Source: Candidatus Albibeggiatoa sp. nov. BB20 (GTDB taxonomy: Bacteria; Pseudomonadota; Gammaproteobacteria; Beggiatoales; Beggiatoaceae). Taken from it: a stretch of DNA of 50,193 bases. The stretch spans positions 1-50,193 of the forward strand of contig JADGDW010000008.1 in assembly GCA_016744725.1 (NCBI GenBank), given 5' to 3'. Below, one piece after another: positions 33,353 through 43,121 of this stretch. The number at the start of each line of letters is the position of its first letter. Positions within the stretch are counted from its first letter, which is position 1. The notes under the pieces are model-generated. The model worked only from the letters and a program-made list of their open reading frames with translations, had not been told where the DNA came from and searched no databases. The translations under genes were made by a program, and so were the position numbers.

Positions 33353-36007
33353 TCACTCAATGAAAAACTGTTTTCTTTGTACTTCAGTTAATTGGCGTGA
33401 AACTGTCATACGGGCATATTCAATTAAATCTTGTGTCGAAGCAAAATAAGGATATAAAAATAAGCTGCCATCTTTTAAGCCTGTAAAAATATACTCTCCA
33501 TCAGGGCGGAATAAAGCAAATTGTACCGCTTCAGACCCTGCAAATCGCACCACCTCATGTCCTGTATTGATATCCCATAAATGCGCACTTTGGCCATAAT
33601 CCATGGTCAATAAACGCTGTCCATCAGGACTAAATGCCACATGCACCACCATACCCGCGTGTTCACCAAAGATTTGCACTTCCTCACCTGTTCTTACTGA
33701 CCATAAACGTGCAGTTTTGTCGTATCCTGCGGTGGCTAAATAACGGTCATCAGGACTGAATGCCGCATGAGTCACAACATTAGTGTGGCCAAGTAATACC
33801 ATAGAGGAAATATTATGGAAACGCCGCTGCAAATGCCATAAACGTACGGTTTTATCATAAGATGTTGTTGCAAGATATTGGCTGTCATGACTAAATTCAG
33901 CGTGTGTAATCGCATTTTCATGTCCAATCAAATCGGTTAATGGCTCACCATCATATCCATCCCACAATGAGGCCGTATCATTTTCTATGCTGACAATATA
34001 ACTGCCATCTTGGTTAAAACCTGTGTAAGTGATGGGATTGTTACGCCCTGTAAATTTTTTTATCAACTCACGGCTAGAAACATCATGCAAATAAGCATTG
34101 GCATCATCAACACTCAACATCCGATGTCCCAATGGGCTAAACATAGCCTGATGCACTGCACCTTCATAATCAGATAAAATTGCAATTTGCTTACCTGTAA
34201 TCACATGCCATAAACGCATGGTTTTATCATCTGAGGCACTGAGCAAATACTCATTATCCATACTAAAGGCAACCTGATTAATCGCAGCTTCATGGCCTTT
34301 AAGTTGGCTAATTCTTGCATTGAAATGCCATAAATTAATTAAACCTTGTTCATGTGCCGTGGCTAAATAATCTAAGTTGGGACTGAATGCAGCATATTTT
34401 ATCGGCTTTGGTTGATGGGTAAAGGCAACACGTTGTTTTCCATTATTAAAATGCCATAGCTTAGCGGTTGCATCCTTGGCTGTACTGATAATATAACGGT
34501 TATCTGGACTGAAATAAGCATTATTGACAATGGCTTGATGCCCTGCCAACTCAGCGCATTTTATCTGGGTTTTAGTGCTCCAAATCGAAATATTTTTATC
34601 CCAACTGCTGGTAACCACCCAAGCCCCATCATTACTAAAATCGATGCTTTTAATTTTTTGTTGAGGATATAAAGTGTGCTTTATTTGAGCGGTAGCGGTG
34701 TCCCAAATACCAATGGTTTGATTATCATAAAGTGCCGCTAATTGTGTTCCATCAAGATCAAGCTGGATTTGAACTAATTTAGTTAAGTTAGGCAATAAAT
34801 GTATTTGCTGTGCGGTGTCAAGTTGCCAGACCCCAATGTCAGATTCAGATATAGGGACAATTAACGCTTGGCTGTCAGCACTAAAAATGCTTTGCTTATT
34901 TAAGGCACTAGACTGAACAGATAAAACAAGTTGCCCCGTCGTTGCATCCGATACGCTGACCATGCCATTTTGTTCCGAAGCCAGAATGTAAGCACCATTG
35001 GGAGAAAACTGGACGTGTTGAATCGGAGATTGATATTGATCTAAAACTAAAGTCAACTGCTCCGTATTAAATTGCCAAATTCGCACGGTATGATCTACTG
35101 AACCAGTGACGACATATTGATTATCAGGACTAAATGCAGCAGAGGTGACAATATCACTATGTTGTTGGCGTAATGTATAAACTTGATCGCCACTATGTAT
35201 ATCCCATACTTGAGCGGTTTTATCCCCTGCTACCGTCACCAGCCACTGATTATTTAGGCTAAAATGGGCTTGCATTGGATATTGGGCTGAACTATTTGGA
35301 TTGTGGGTAAGAATCGCCATCAATTGCCCTGTTGCCACTTCCCACAAACGTGCACTATGGTCTTTAGCTAAGGTCAGTACATATTGTCCATTAGGGCTAA
35401 AAATCGCTTTATCTATCGTCAGTTGATGCCCTAATAAAGTACGGTGTTCACGCGGCTGAATCAGTGCATTATATAATTGTTGTTCGGCTTCAGGGCTATA
35501 AGGCCGCTGATATTGAGTTTGTTCATCAGGTAAGGCGGCCAGTGCGATAAGTATGCCATTGGTTGCATTGCCTTGTGTTGTTTGCTGGGCAGATAAATTG
35601 GCTAAAAACTTTGAGTGCAAACGTTGAATACGATTCGCTTCAGTCAGGGCAAATTGCTCAGTTGCTCGTAAATGATACATTTTAAACGCGACAATGGCCG
35701 TTAATATCATCAGCACCAGCATAAAACTGACTACAAGGGAAATAATAATACGTCGATATTTTCTATAAATGGGAAAAGATAAGCGATGCTGTTTTAATAG
35801 TTTCTTACTCAATGTTCTCAGTTTTTTGGTTTTAATATGGCTGTAAACTTCAACCGACTTGTTTTTTTGTTGTAGCAATTGTGAAATTGACCATTCAACC
35901 CGGCCACGTTCTATCGTTTGCAAATAATTGACATGGCGTTGCCGATGCTCAGCATACCATTGCTGTAATTCATGAAACCGTTGTTTGACTTTTAATGAGT
36001 TATACAT
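33353..36007 (-). CDS. Membrane-anchored WD40 repeat protein
   Basis: An 884-residue protein. Residues 1-85 are basic and helical (QRFHELQQWYAEHRQRHVNY), with a TM at about 87-110 (IIISLVVSFMLVLMILTAIV). The segment SKFLANLSAQQTTQGNATNG, then ILIALAALPDE, matches the linker that joins ATPase and propeller in large nSTAND-WD40 proteins. About 15 WD40 repeats then run from 190 to the end, most closing in LW or VW, enough for two seven-bladed propellers. No P-loop ATPase is present, so compared with the usual architecture the N-terminal switch domain is missing. It probably acts as a protein-binding scaffold. Function unknown. Confidence 0.8.
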   Translation of the reverse strand: MYNSLKVKQRFHELQQWYAEHRQRHVNYLQTIERGRVEWSISQLLQQKNKSVEVYSHIKTKKLRTLSKKLLKQHRLSFPIYRKYRRIIISLVVSFMLVLMILTAIVAFKMYHLRATEQFALTEANRIQRLHSKFLANLSAQQTTQGNATNGILIALAALPDEQTQYQRPYSPEAEQQLYNALIQPREHRTLLGHQLTIDKAIFSPNGQYVLTLAKDHSARLWEVATGQLMAILTHNPNSSAQYPMQAHFSLNNQWLVTVAGDKTAQVWDIHSGDQVYTLRQQHSDIVTSAAFSPDNQYVVTGSVDHTVRIWQFNTEQLTLVLDQYQSPIQHVQFSPNGAYILASEQNGMVSVSDATTGQLVLSVQSSALNKQSIFSADSQALIVPISESDIGVWQLDTAQQIHLLPNLTKLVQIQLDLDGTQLAALYDNQTIGIWDTATAQIKHTLYPQQKIKSIDFSNDGAWVVTSSWDKNISIWSTKTQIKCAELAGHQAIVNNAYFSPDNRYIISTAKDATAKLWHFNNGKQRVAFTHQPKPIKYAAFSPNLDYLATAHEQGLINLWHFNARISQLKGHEAAINQVAFSMDNEYLLSASDDKTMRLWHVITGKQIAILSDYEGAVHQAMFSPLGHRMLSVDDANAYLHDVSSRELIKKFTGRNNPITYTGFNQDGSYIVSIENDTASLWDGYDGEPLTDLIGHENAITHAEFSHDSQYLATTSYDKTVRLWHLQRRFHNISSMVLLGHTNVVTHAAFSPDDRYLATAGYDKTARLWSVRTGEEVQIFGEHAGMVVHVAFSPDGQRLLTMDYGQSAHLWDINTGHEVVRFAGSEAVQFALFRPDGEYIFTGLKDGSLFLYPYFASTQDLIEYARMTVSRQLTEVQRKQFFIE

Positions 36008-36257
36008 AGTTGATGATTATTTCGAAGTGCAACAGCATTGGATTAAAGTTAACCTGATAAGTTTTAAAATCTGGGGCAATACGCGTTTCAAGTCAATTCT
36101 ATGTCTAAATTTATGCAATTAGATAGAGGCTTTTATCTCTCTGTCTGGTCTATTTTACCTAGATCATTTGAACAGAGTATTTTTTAATATCGCTATCATC
36201 ATCGCAAACGTGTAATTATTAACTCAATTTCTGCAAAATTTAAAAAAGCTTGAAAAT

Positions 36258-36385
36258 GTAGGGTGGAATAGGTGTGCCTCAAACCTTAAAATATTTGAAT
36301 AATATCACACACCGTATTCCACCTTTTGCGATAGTCTCCCACCACCCCATTGGTGGAAAACGCTGCGCTATCCCGCCCTACACTA
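36258..36385. repeat. TGTAGGGTGG imperfect inverted repeat
   Basis: TGTAGGGTGGAATA at the left is mirrored at the right by TATCCCGCCCTACA. Inside, GGAATAGGTGTG pairs with CACACCGTATTCC and CCACCAC with GTGG sequences. It belongs to the GTAGGGTGG family of dispersed hairpins that I recall from many proteobacterial and cyanobacterial genomes. The surrounding gap 36008-36738 holds only repeats and no gene. Confidence 0.6.
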
Positions 36386-36420
36386 TAAATATTATGTATT
36401 ATTTGCAACCAGATATTTTT

Positions 36421-36436
36421 TGCGTAACTTGAGTTA
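36421..36436 (+). repeat. Isolated insertion-sequence end motif
   Basis: TGCGTAACTTGAGTTA here is identical to the reverse complement of 49995-50010, where it overlaps the stop of a transposase relic. It is probably a solo end left by an insertion sequence. Confidence 0.5.
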
Positions 36437-36524
36437 TTTATAAAAACGGCACAGTTTGAAAATAAATAGATTATGTGTTGTCAATTTGTTTGGAACGAAA
36501 CACATTATTATTCATAAAATAGGG

Positions 36525-36642
36525 TTATAGATCAATTCGATCTTAAGTATGAGGACTGGCAGTCCTTAAATATTTTAAATATCAAATAGTTTTAAAACCT
36601 AGGACTGCTAGTCCTATATCATCTTAAAATAAAATGACTACA
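36525..36642 (+). repeat. 118-bp dispersed repeat, complete copy
   Basis: Arms AGGACTGGCAGTCCT and AGGACTGCTAGTCCT flank TTTTAAATATCAAATAGTTTT; the ends are TTATAGATCAATT and AAAATGACTACA. Just beyond it, 36653-36688, a second hairpin pairs GACTGCC with GGGCAGCC, and its AAGAATGGGCAG matches the complement of 44428-44439 beside another copy. Confidence 0.75.
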
Positions 36643-36738
36643 GTAGATTGCTTAAGACTGCCTATGCTTGGAAGAATGGGCAGCCTCATAATGAAGAAAG
36701 AATTTAACTTAATACCTTACACTAAAATCTCTCTCTAT

Positions 36739-38751
36739 TTACACAATAACTTCAGTCATTTCTAAAATATCTTCAACGGTTTCCGCTTCAATTTCTCGTA
36801 ATGGCAACATAGCATGGCCAACACCAACACCGAATACACCAGAAAATATCACCACAGAACGGGTGAGGCTGTAACGTAAAATAGACGCAGCGGCTAAGTT
36901 TGTCACCCCATAACCCGCCCAGAACAATAAGCTATAGCGTAGACTATTATTCAGTTTATTCGAAATCTCAAATATATCGGTAAACTGGCTTAAACTGCCA
37001 TCAAGTAATACGACTTGTGCCATATCCATTGCAATCGAAGATGCACCACTGAGAGAAACCGAGACATTTGCCTGTTTCATCGCAATTGCATCATTAATTC
37101 CATCACCGACAAAACACACATGGCGGCCTTGTTCCTGTAATTGCTTGACTAAAGCGGCTTTGTCTTGCGGTAATACTTCGTAAAAATAGTCGTCAATCCC
37201 CAACGATTCGGCTAATTTACGAGTGGCTTGTTTGTGATCGCCTGATACAATCGCAATGTGCTGAATCCCGCTGTCACGCAAAGTCTTTAAAACCTGCTTC
37301 ACTTCTGGGCGAACTTGTGGCCGTAGCTCTAACACGCCTTTGACTTGCTGGTCGATTGCAACCATGATTAAAGAATAACCTTGTTCATCAGCGTGTTGTT
37401 GAGCTTGCATAATGATTTCTGGTAATTCAATCTGTTCCGTTTGCATAAATCGCGCACTGCCGACTTGAATCACTTGCTGTTGATAATGCACGGTGATGCC
37501 ATAACCCACTTTGTAATGCGCATCGTCAATATTAAACAGAGGCAAATTATAATGCTGCGCCTCATTTAAAATCGCATTAGCAACAGGATGAGCAAAACGA
37601 CATTCAACCGAGGCAGCATAAGTTAAAACCTGCTCTTCATTCAAATCATCACACACCACAATTCGTCCAACAACAGGCTGGTCAGTGGTTAAAGTGCCTG
37701 TTTTATCAAATAAAACCGTGTCGACTTTGGTTGATTCTTCCAATGCACGACCATCTTTAATCAAAATACCTTTCGAAGCCATGACGTTGAGATAATTAAA
37801 GGTTTGCATTGAAGTCAAAATTTTAATTGTATTGGTTGGGGCACTGATTAAAATAGAGGCGGCCGAAGATAAACCAATGAAAGGCACAGATAAGGCACTG
37901 AAAGCCAATAATGGTGTGGATGCTTGGTCAGCCCATTTTTCACCTTCAAGCTGCAAACTGGTTTTAAAGGTAGCAGTATGATTGAGTAATTCACCCAATT
38001 TTGCCACCGTGGTTTCAGCCCCTGTTTGTTCAACCTGCAAGTACACTTTGCCACTGATTAATAAGGTCGAGGCAAATACTTTGTCTCCAACACCACATTC
38101 AACGGGCACGGCTTCACCTGTTAGCGCGTGTTGGTCAATCACTGCCATACCTTGCTGAATAATGCCATCGACAGGAATGACCATACCTGTATTGACAATC
38201 ACCACATCATCTAATTGTATGATTTCTAAATCGACTTCAATTTCTGTATTGTCACGCAATATCCACACTTTATTCGGCTGCTGTTCAAATACATTAGTCA
38301 GGATTTTTTTAGACGTATCCTTAGTCTTACTCACCATCTTCTCACCAAAATGATAAACCCACGCTTCAATCGCCCCTGCAAAGGCTTGATTCAATGCGAT
38401 GGCTAATACCCCAGTGGTTGCAGTCAAGGTATCATTGCGAATGCGTTTTTCATTTCGAATTGTTTTGACCGCATCATCAATAATAGGAATCGTGGTATAG
38501 CTCACAACCACTACGCTGACAGGAATAAGTGGCGGATACGCATAACTGGCAATGCTGACCCCAAGACCAACGGAACTGGCTGCAAAATAATGGTCATGAT
38601 TGGCTTTTGCATGTTCAATAGTCTGATTATGTTCTGATTCTGGTATTGATTGATTTGTTTGTATTGCAATTGGTTTGGCTTTGAAACAGGTTTTATAAGC
38701 CTTCACGCCTGCGTAAACAGTAAACATAATACCGAGTTTGGCTAGTAACAT
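36739..38751 (-). CDS. P1B-like P-type ATPase lacking the CPC motif
   Basis: A 670-residue P-type ATPase of the heavy-metal (P1B) type by overall layout. The actuator motif is TGEAVP (211-216). The phosphorylated Asp349 is in DKTGTLT, with His388-Pro389 in FAHPVANAI, then VSGDHKQATRKLAESLGI and VGDGINDAIAMKQ. The metal-site helix, normally carrying CPC before ATPTA, instead reads SSAASILISAPTNT (295-308) with no cysteine. There is no N-terminal CxxC metal-binding domain and fewer leading TMs than usual. Catalytic residues are intact, so it may still pump, but the substrate is unclear. The gene is alone. Confidence 0.8.
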   Translation of the reverse strand: MLLAKLGIMFTVYAGVKAYKTCFKAKPIAIQTNQSIPESEHNQTIEHAKANHDHYFAASSVGLGVSIASYAYPPLIPVSVVVVSYTTIPIIDDAVKTIRNEKRIRNDTLTATTGVLAIALNQAFAGAIEAWVYHFGEKMVSKTKDTSKKILTNVFEQQPNKVWILRDNTEIEVDLEIIQLDDVVIVNTGMVIPVDGIIQQGMAVIDQHALTGEAVPVECGVGDKVFASTLLISGKVYLQVEQTGAETTVAKLGELLNHTATFKTSLQLEGEKWADQASTPLLAFSALSVPFIGLSSAASILISAPTNTIKILTSMQTFNYLNVMASKGILIKDGRALEESTKVDTVLFDKTGTLTTDQPVVGRIVVCDDLNEEQVLTYAASVECRFAHPVANAILNEAQHYNLPLFNIDDAHYKVGYGITVHYQQQVIQVGSARFMQTEQIELPEIIMQAQQHADEQGYSLIMVAIDQQVKGVLELRPQVRPEVKQVLKTLRDSGIQHIAIVSGDHKQATRKLAESLGIDDYFYEVLPQDKAALVKQLQEQGRHVCFVGDGINDAIAMKQANVSVSLSGASSIAMDMAQVVLLDGSLSQFTDIFEISNKLNNSLRYSLLFWAGYGVTNLAAASILRYSLTRSVVIFSGVFGVGVGHAMLPLREIEAETVEDILEMTEVIV

Positions 38752-38997
38752 TTTTAACTGGATTCCGTGCCGAGACTGGATAATCTCATTAGGCTAGCAT
38801 AATTTTTAAAGTTTTTTTATATTTGTTTGGCTTAAATCTAAAATTTTAGCGCGACCTCATCGACTTATCTGTTTGTAAATCAACACCTCTTATAAACTCA
38901 AATGCACTGAATGATGACAAATATCTTTTATAATCCTTCATTTTGTGATTAGATTAAGTTAAATGACTTAGTTTTCAACTTTTAAGCGAGGTTTATC

Positions 38998-41148
38998 ATG
39001 CAAGCTAATGCGGCCTTTTTCGGGCGTTTTTTGGTGTTATTGATCGGACTATGTTGGCAAGCGGCTTATGCTGATATAGGGGTGGTGTCAGGCGGTAATC
39101 AAACCATTACCATCGGCAGCCCTTCCACTAATATTATTTTTAAAGTCGCTGATGCAGCAGGCAATCCACGCACGGGTGTGGTGATGCAATTTTCCATGTT
39201 GACCCCATTAGGCACGCCGACTACTCAAGGCTTGAGCGTCACTTTAGCCCCTGTCAGCAGTAATGCCGAAGCGTTTACTAAATTAACAGAAGTAGGCAGT
39301 TTTATCACGGGGACTTATACGATTTACAGTAGTTTGATTGGAGAGCCAACAGAATCAGGCTTTACCACCATTAATGTGATTTCTAAAGCGGCGAATTCTA
39401 ATATTGTGATTTCTTCTGGTGCACAGCAAACCGTCAAAGCAGGACAGGCCTCTAAACCTGTTGTTTTTCAAGTATCAGATAGTTTTGGTAATCCTGTGAC
39501 AGGTATCAATGTTAACTTTAGTTTGATTAATCCAGCAGGAGAAGTAACGGTCGATGCGCTGACGCTGGAACAAATTGATGTGAATCCAGAAGGACAAGCC
39601 ACCACTCAAATTAAAGCCCAAGCCACTCAACTTTTAGGGACTTATGCTTTAATTGCCCAGCTAACCAATGACAGTACTAAATCAGTGAATACCACGATGA
39701 ATGTGGTTGCAGCGGATGTGGATAATTTGGTGGCAATCTCGGCTAAAGATCAAAATCTTGCTGTGAATACGGAATCTGATGCGATTACTTTTAAAGCGGT
39801 GGATGCTTTTGGTAATGCGATTCGGGACGAAGTGGTTAACTTTATTATGACAACGCCATCGGGTCAGGCAGATGCTAATTTAATCACGGTTCAAACCGCC
39901 ACCACTGATAAACAAGGCTTAGTCTCAACTCAATTAAAAGCCACGTCAGTATTAGGCAGTTATCGGATTCAAGCTGTCTTAGTCAGTGATAAGAGCAAAA
40001 CCGATACAGTGAGCGTGATTGTAACTGATAGCAATACAGGGATTTACGTATTAACGGGTTATTTCTCAATCTTAGTTGCTGGCACGAAACCTGAGAATAT
40101 TAGATTCAAAGTGATTAACGCCAATGGTACGTTAGCCAATAATGTCGGTGTGGTTTTTTACTTATATAATCCTTCAGGCCAATTAATGACGGATGGGATT
40201 TTAAACCCCAATGCCACCACGGATAGTTTTGGCGAAGTCACTTTACAGCTTGCACCATTGAACGAAGATGGCCTTTATAGTTTAAGAGCGGCTTTAGCAT
40301 CCGATGCGAATATTACTCAAATTTTACCATTAACAATTGTTGCCGCAGAAGCTGCACGTTTAACTGTGACTGACGGGGCTGGACAAGTGTTGCCAGCGGG
40401 TCGGACTGCAAAGCCTGTTATCTTTGAATTAAGTGATGTTTACGGCAATACCGTCACAGGTAAAACAGTGAATTTTAGCGTGACAAATTCGGCGGGCAAT
40501 ATATTAGCCAGCAGCGTTGAACCCAATCATGGTGTGACCAATGCCAATGGACAAATTACGGTGCAGTTCAATGCCAATACCTTGCAAGATACTTATTTGT
40601 TATCAGGAAAGTTAGCCAGCAATGAAGAGATTAAAACATCCACTAATATGTTCATCACTGAGCCATTGCCTTCGTTACCAAGCTTAGGTTTTATGGGAAT
40701 GATTGATGCTTTGGGACAATTCAGTTTAAATAAACAAGCATCTGTACATGGTGGCACATCGGTAAATGGTGGTGTATTTACGATTGAAAATGCCCAGTTA
40801 TCAGATGATGTGGCGGATATCCAAGCTTATATCAATGTCGACCCTAAGCATATTGGACAGGTTGCGGATATTTTAGTGGTCGTTGGTGTGACTCCCGCAT
40901 TTCCAGAAGATGCTTTAGAAACTTATTACACTTATAACACGCCACAACGTTTGGATGCTTGGACACCAGGGGCTGCTTTAACTGCATTTCAAACGGGTGT
41001 TACTTTAACCGAAGTCGAATTGATTAAGATTTTTAAAGGCAGCTTTACAGGTCAAGCAGGTGTGCTTCGAATCGCTGTAGGTTATCGTTTAAGCAATGGT
41101 ACGATTGTATATAACGGTGAAAATTTAATCAGTTTATTAGTGTATTAA
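38998..41148 (+). CDS. Secreted Ig-like (invasin-type) repeat protein
   Basis: A 716-residue exported protein. The signal peptide is residues 1-25, cleaved after AYA (GLCWQAAYA/DIGVV). About five tandem beta-sandwich repeats of roughly 105 residues follow. Each has a lead like SSGAQQTVKAGQASKPVVFQ, a core DSFGNPVTGINVNFSLINPA, and an end such as STQLKATSVLGSYRIQAVL. This pattern fits bacterial Ig-like (Big-1/invasin) domains. The last 130 residues are different, with a GGTSVNGGVFTIE segment. No LPXTG, beta-barrel or TM anchor is seen, so it is probably periplasmic or released. The ATG has GCGAGG upstream. Adhesion is inferred, not shown. Confidence 0.75.
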   Translation: MQANAAFFGRFLVLLIGLCWQAAYADIGVVSGGNQTITIGSPSTNIIFKVADAAGNPRTGVVMQFSMLTPLGTPTTQGLSVTLAPVSSNAEAFTKLTEVGSFITGTYTIYSSLIGEPTESGFTTINVISKAANSNIVISSGAQQTVKAGQASKPVVFQVSDSFGNPVTGINVNFSLINPAGEVTVDALTLEQIDVNPEGQATTQIKAQATQLLGTYALIAQLTNDSTKSVNTTMNVVAADVDNLVAISAKDQNLAVNTESDAITFKAVDAFGNAIRDEVVNFIMTTPSGQADANLITVQTATTDKQGLVSTQLKATSVLGSYRIQAVLVSDKSKTDTVSVIVTDSNTGIYVLTGYFSILVAGTKPENIRFKVINANGTLANNVGVVFYLYNPSGQLMTDGILNPNATTDSFGEVTLQLAPLNEDGLYSLRAALASDANITQILPLTIVAAEAARLTVTDGAGQVLPAGRTAKPVIFELSDVYGNTVTGKTVNFSVTNSAGNILASSVEPNHGVTNANGQITVQFNANTLQDTYLLSGKLASNEEIKTSTNMFITEPLPSLPSLGFMGMIDALGQFSLNKQASVHGGTSVNGGVFTIENAQLSDDVADIQAYINVDPKHIGQVADILVVVGVTPAFPEDALETYYTYNTPQRLDAWTPGAALTAFQTGVTLTEVELIKIFKGSFTGQAGVLRIAVGYRLSNGTIVYNGENLISLLVY

Positions 41149-41170
41149 CAGGGGTTTAATTTGATCTCTC

Positions 41171-41203
41171 AAGACTGGTGATTTCTCAAAGATTGCCAGT
41201 CTT
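41171..41203 (+). terminator. Terminator after the Ig-like protein gene
   Basis: AAGACTGG (41171-41178) pairs with CCAGTCTT (41196-41203) over a 17-base loop, then ATCATCTCATTTTTT. The arm sequence resembles the GACTGCCAGTC arm of the 118-bp repeat. Confidence 0.65.
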
Positions 41204-41300
41204 ATCATCTCATTTTTTACTCGTCCCAAGCTTGAACAAAGTGTTTATAACCTGTATAAGCGCAACGCTATCTATCTCTAAAATATTGTCAAAAAACACT

Positions 41301-41882
41301 ATGAAATTGTCTGACGTACATGTACGTGAAAAAATCAAAACGGGTGAAATTATCGTCGACCCTCCTCTTTCTGACCATCAAATCGGCTCATTTTCCATTG
41401 ATTTGCGTTTGGGTAATCATTTTCGTATTTTTAAACCAACTAAAAGTCCTTATATTGATTTAGGGGCAGTCGACAGTGCTTATGCAATGTCAGATCAGTT
41501 GATGGAACATATTCATATTCCTGATGATGGCGCGTTTTATTTGCATTCAGGTGAATTAGCATTAGGGGTAACTATAGAAAGATTGGCCTTACCTAATGAT
41601 TTAGTCGGTTGGCTTGATGGTCGTAGTAGCTTGGCGCGATTAGGTTTGATGGTGCATATCACCGCACATACGATTGACCCTGGTTGGGATGGTAATATTA
41701 CTTTGGAATTCGTCAATATTGGGCAGATTCCATTAGCTTTGCGTCCTAATATGCGCATTTGTGCAATTAGTTTTGAGCCGTTAACCTCACCGTCAGCCCG
41801 TCCTTATACCAGTAAATCTCATGCAAAATATATCGGCCAGAGCGAACCGCTAGGCAGTCAAATCGATAAAGAGCAACACTAA
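41301..41882 (+). CDS. dcd: dCTP deaminase
   Basis: Dcd converts dCTP to dUTP, the main route to dTMP in enterobacteria. The frame extends back to 41178, but the family N-terminus MKLSDVHVREKIKTGEI starts at the ATG of 41301, giving 193 residues, the usual length. Conserved parts are IGSFSIDLRLGN, the nucleotide-binding GRSSLARLGLMVHITAHTID, and PGWDGNITLEF with the catalytic Glu, then RPYTSKSHAKYIGQ near the C-terminus. No clear ribosome site precedes the ATG. It follows the Ig-like gene by 150 bp with a terminator between, so it likely has its own promoter. Confidence 0.95.
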   Translation: MKLSDVHVREKIKTGEIIVDPPLSDHQIGSFSIDLRLGNHFRIFKPTKSPYIDLGAVDSAYAMSDQLMEHIHIPDDGAFYLHSGELALGVTIERLALPNDLVGWLDGRSSLARLGLMVHITAHTIDPGWDGNITLEFVNIGQIPLALRPNMRICAISFEPLTSPSARPYTSKSHAKYIGQSEPLGSQIDKEQH

Positions 41883-41969
41883 GTTCCATCATCAATTCGT
41901 TTAAATCGCCTTGGAAAATAGTGTCGGATTTAAATATATTTTTATGGGTTGATATTGTATTCTCAAAAT

Positions 41970-42010
41970 CAGGCAATGTGCTGCGGTTTAAATTCTCACC
42001 ACATTGCCTG
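41970..42010. terminator. Bidirectional terminator between dcd and the DUF3096 gene
   Basis: CAGGCAATGTG (41970-41980) and CACATTGCCTG (42000-42010) form a perfect 11-bp stem over a 19-base loop, between convergent genes. On the minus strand it starts ten bases after the stop of the small gene. Confidence 0.7.
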
Positions 42011-42020
42011 AATCAAAAAC

Positions 42021-42176
42021 TTATAAGAATCCCATTGCGTTCGCAATACCAATAGCCCCTGTTGCAATTAAAAACAGCGCAACAATAAGGTTTAATATCT
42101 GAGGTTTAATCAAGATTAGGACACCCGCAAATAGAGAAATAATAGCTTGAATCAGTGCGGAAGAAAGTGTAATCAT
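42021..42176 (-). CDS. DUF3096-like small membrane protein
   Basis: A 51-residue protein made of two hydrophobic helices: ALIQAIISLFAGVLILI, then a KPQ turn, then LNLIVALFLIATGAIGIANA. The SLxAGxLILIxPxxLNxIVAxxLIxxGxxG pattern fits the DUF3096 family of small inner-membrane proteins of unknown role. The ATG at 42174-42176 has TGGTGA upstream, and a perfect hairpin follows the stop. The neighbouring stretch 42177-42434 holds nothing I recognise. Confidence 0.7.
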   Translation of the reverse strand: MITLSSALIQAIISLFAGVLILIKPQILNLIVALFLIATGAIGIANAMGFL

Positions 42177-42434
42177 TATATTCACCAAGTTTAAATTAAA
42201 AGAGCGTAATCAGTGTACATAATTTAAATACCGAGAAGCAATTGATTTTCGTTCGAAATACGTCTTATGTTCTACTCAATACAACAATAGTTTTATGAAA
42301 GTAATACTTCAGAAGACAGTTTTTGAAAATCCCTACCACCAAAAATCGTAACAATTTAAAAAATAAAGAATTTCATATTTTGACTGGAGATATTGAAATA
42401 TTTTAAAAAACAATCAATTATAAAAAATATCTGA

Positions 42435-43121
42435 ATTTTTCTGATCGAACCTCATGAAGGGATTATTATTTATTCTGTCTCTAAAGAAGATGATTATGGC
42501 TCAAGTCTGCTAACAGGCAAATATGCACATAGTAATTTAGCTGAAACATTTAATATCACCTCGGCTGTGAATGATCCTCATTTTACCCAACTTAAAGATT
42601 TTGCATCTATATGTTCCATTAAACCGTGTGGCGGCCGCTTTTATTAGCTCTCCGATATTCAAAGACAATCAACTGATTGGTGTTTTAGCTTTCCAGCTCT
42701 CAATAGATAAAATTAATCAGATTATGCAAGAAAGCACAGGCATGGGTGAGACGGGTGAAACCTTATTAGTCGGTGGAGATGATTTTTTATTGCGCTCGAA
42801 TTCACGGTTTTTTGATTCGGAAACTATTTTACGCAGAAAAACTGAAACTGAAGCTATTTGAACTGTGGCTAAAGGCATAGTGGTGTGCAAGACGTATTAA
42901 ATCAGGATGTACTCAGTTTAACCGCCTACATGCCATTAGCAATCCCCGATGTACATTGGATATTAATTGCCAAAATTGATGAGCAAGAAATTCATCAAAC
43001 CACTGAAGCCTTACAAATGGCCATTTATATGTTTATATTGATTTGCGCCAGTATTGTAATCATTCTCGCACTATTTTTTAGTAAAAGCATTGCTGGTCCG
43101 ATTACAAAAATGACGATCTGA
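42435..43121 (+). pseudogene. Sensor part of a decayed hybrid histidine kinase
   Basis: Three frames together encode one extracytoplasmic sensor domain. Frame one (42435-42646) has IFLIEPHEGIIIYSVSKEDD, then YGSSLLTGKY. Frame two (42571-42861) has FISSPIFKDNQLIGVLAFQL and ETLLVGGDDFLLRSNSRF. After a TGA and a further shift, frame three (42885-43121) has LTAYMPLAIPDVHWILIAKI, a TM (MAIYMFILICASIVIILALF) and the HAMP opening SKSIAGPITKM. This is a Cache-like receptor broken by at least two frameshifts and an in-frame stop. No start codon region survives. Confidence 0.75.
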
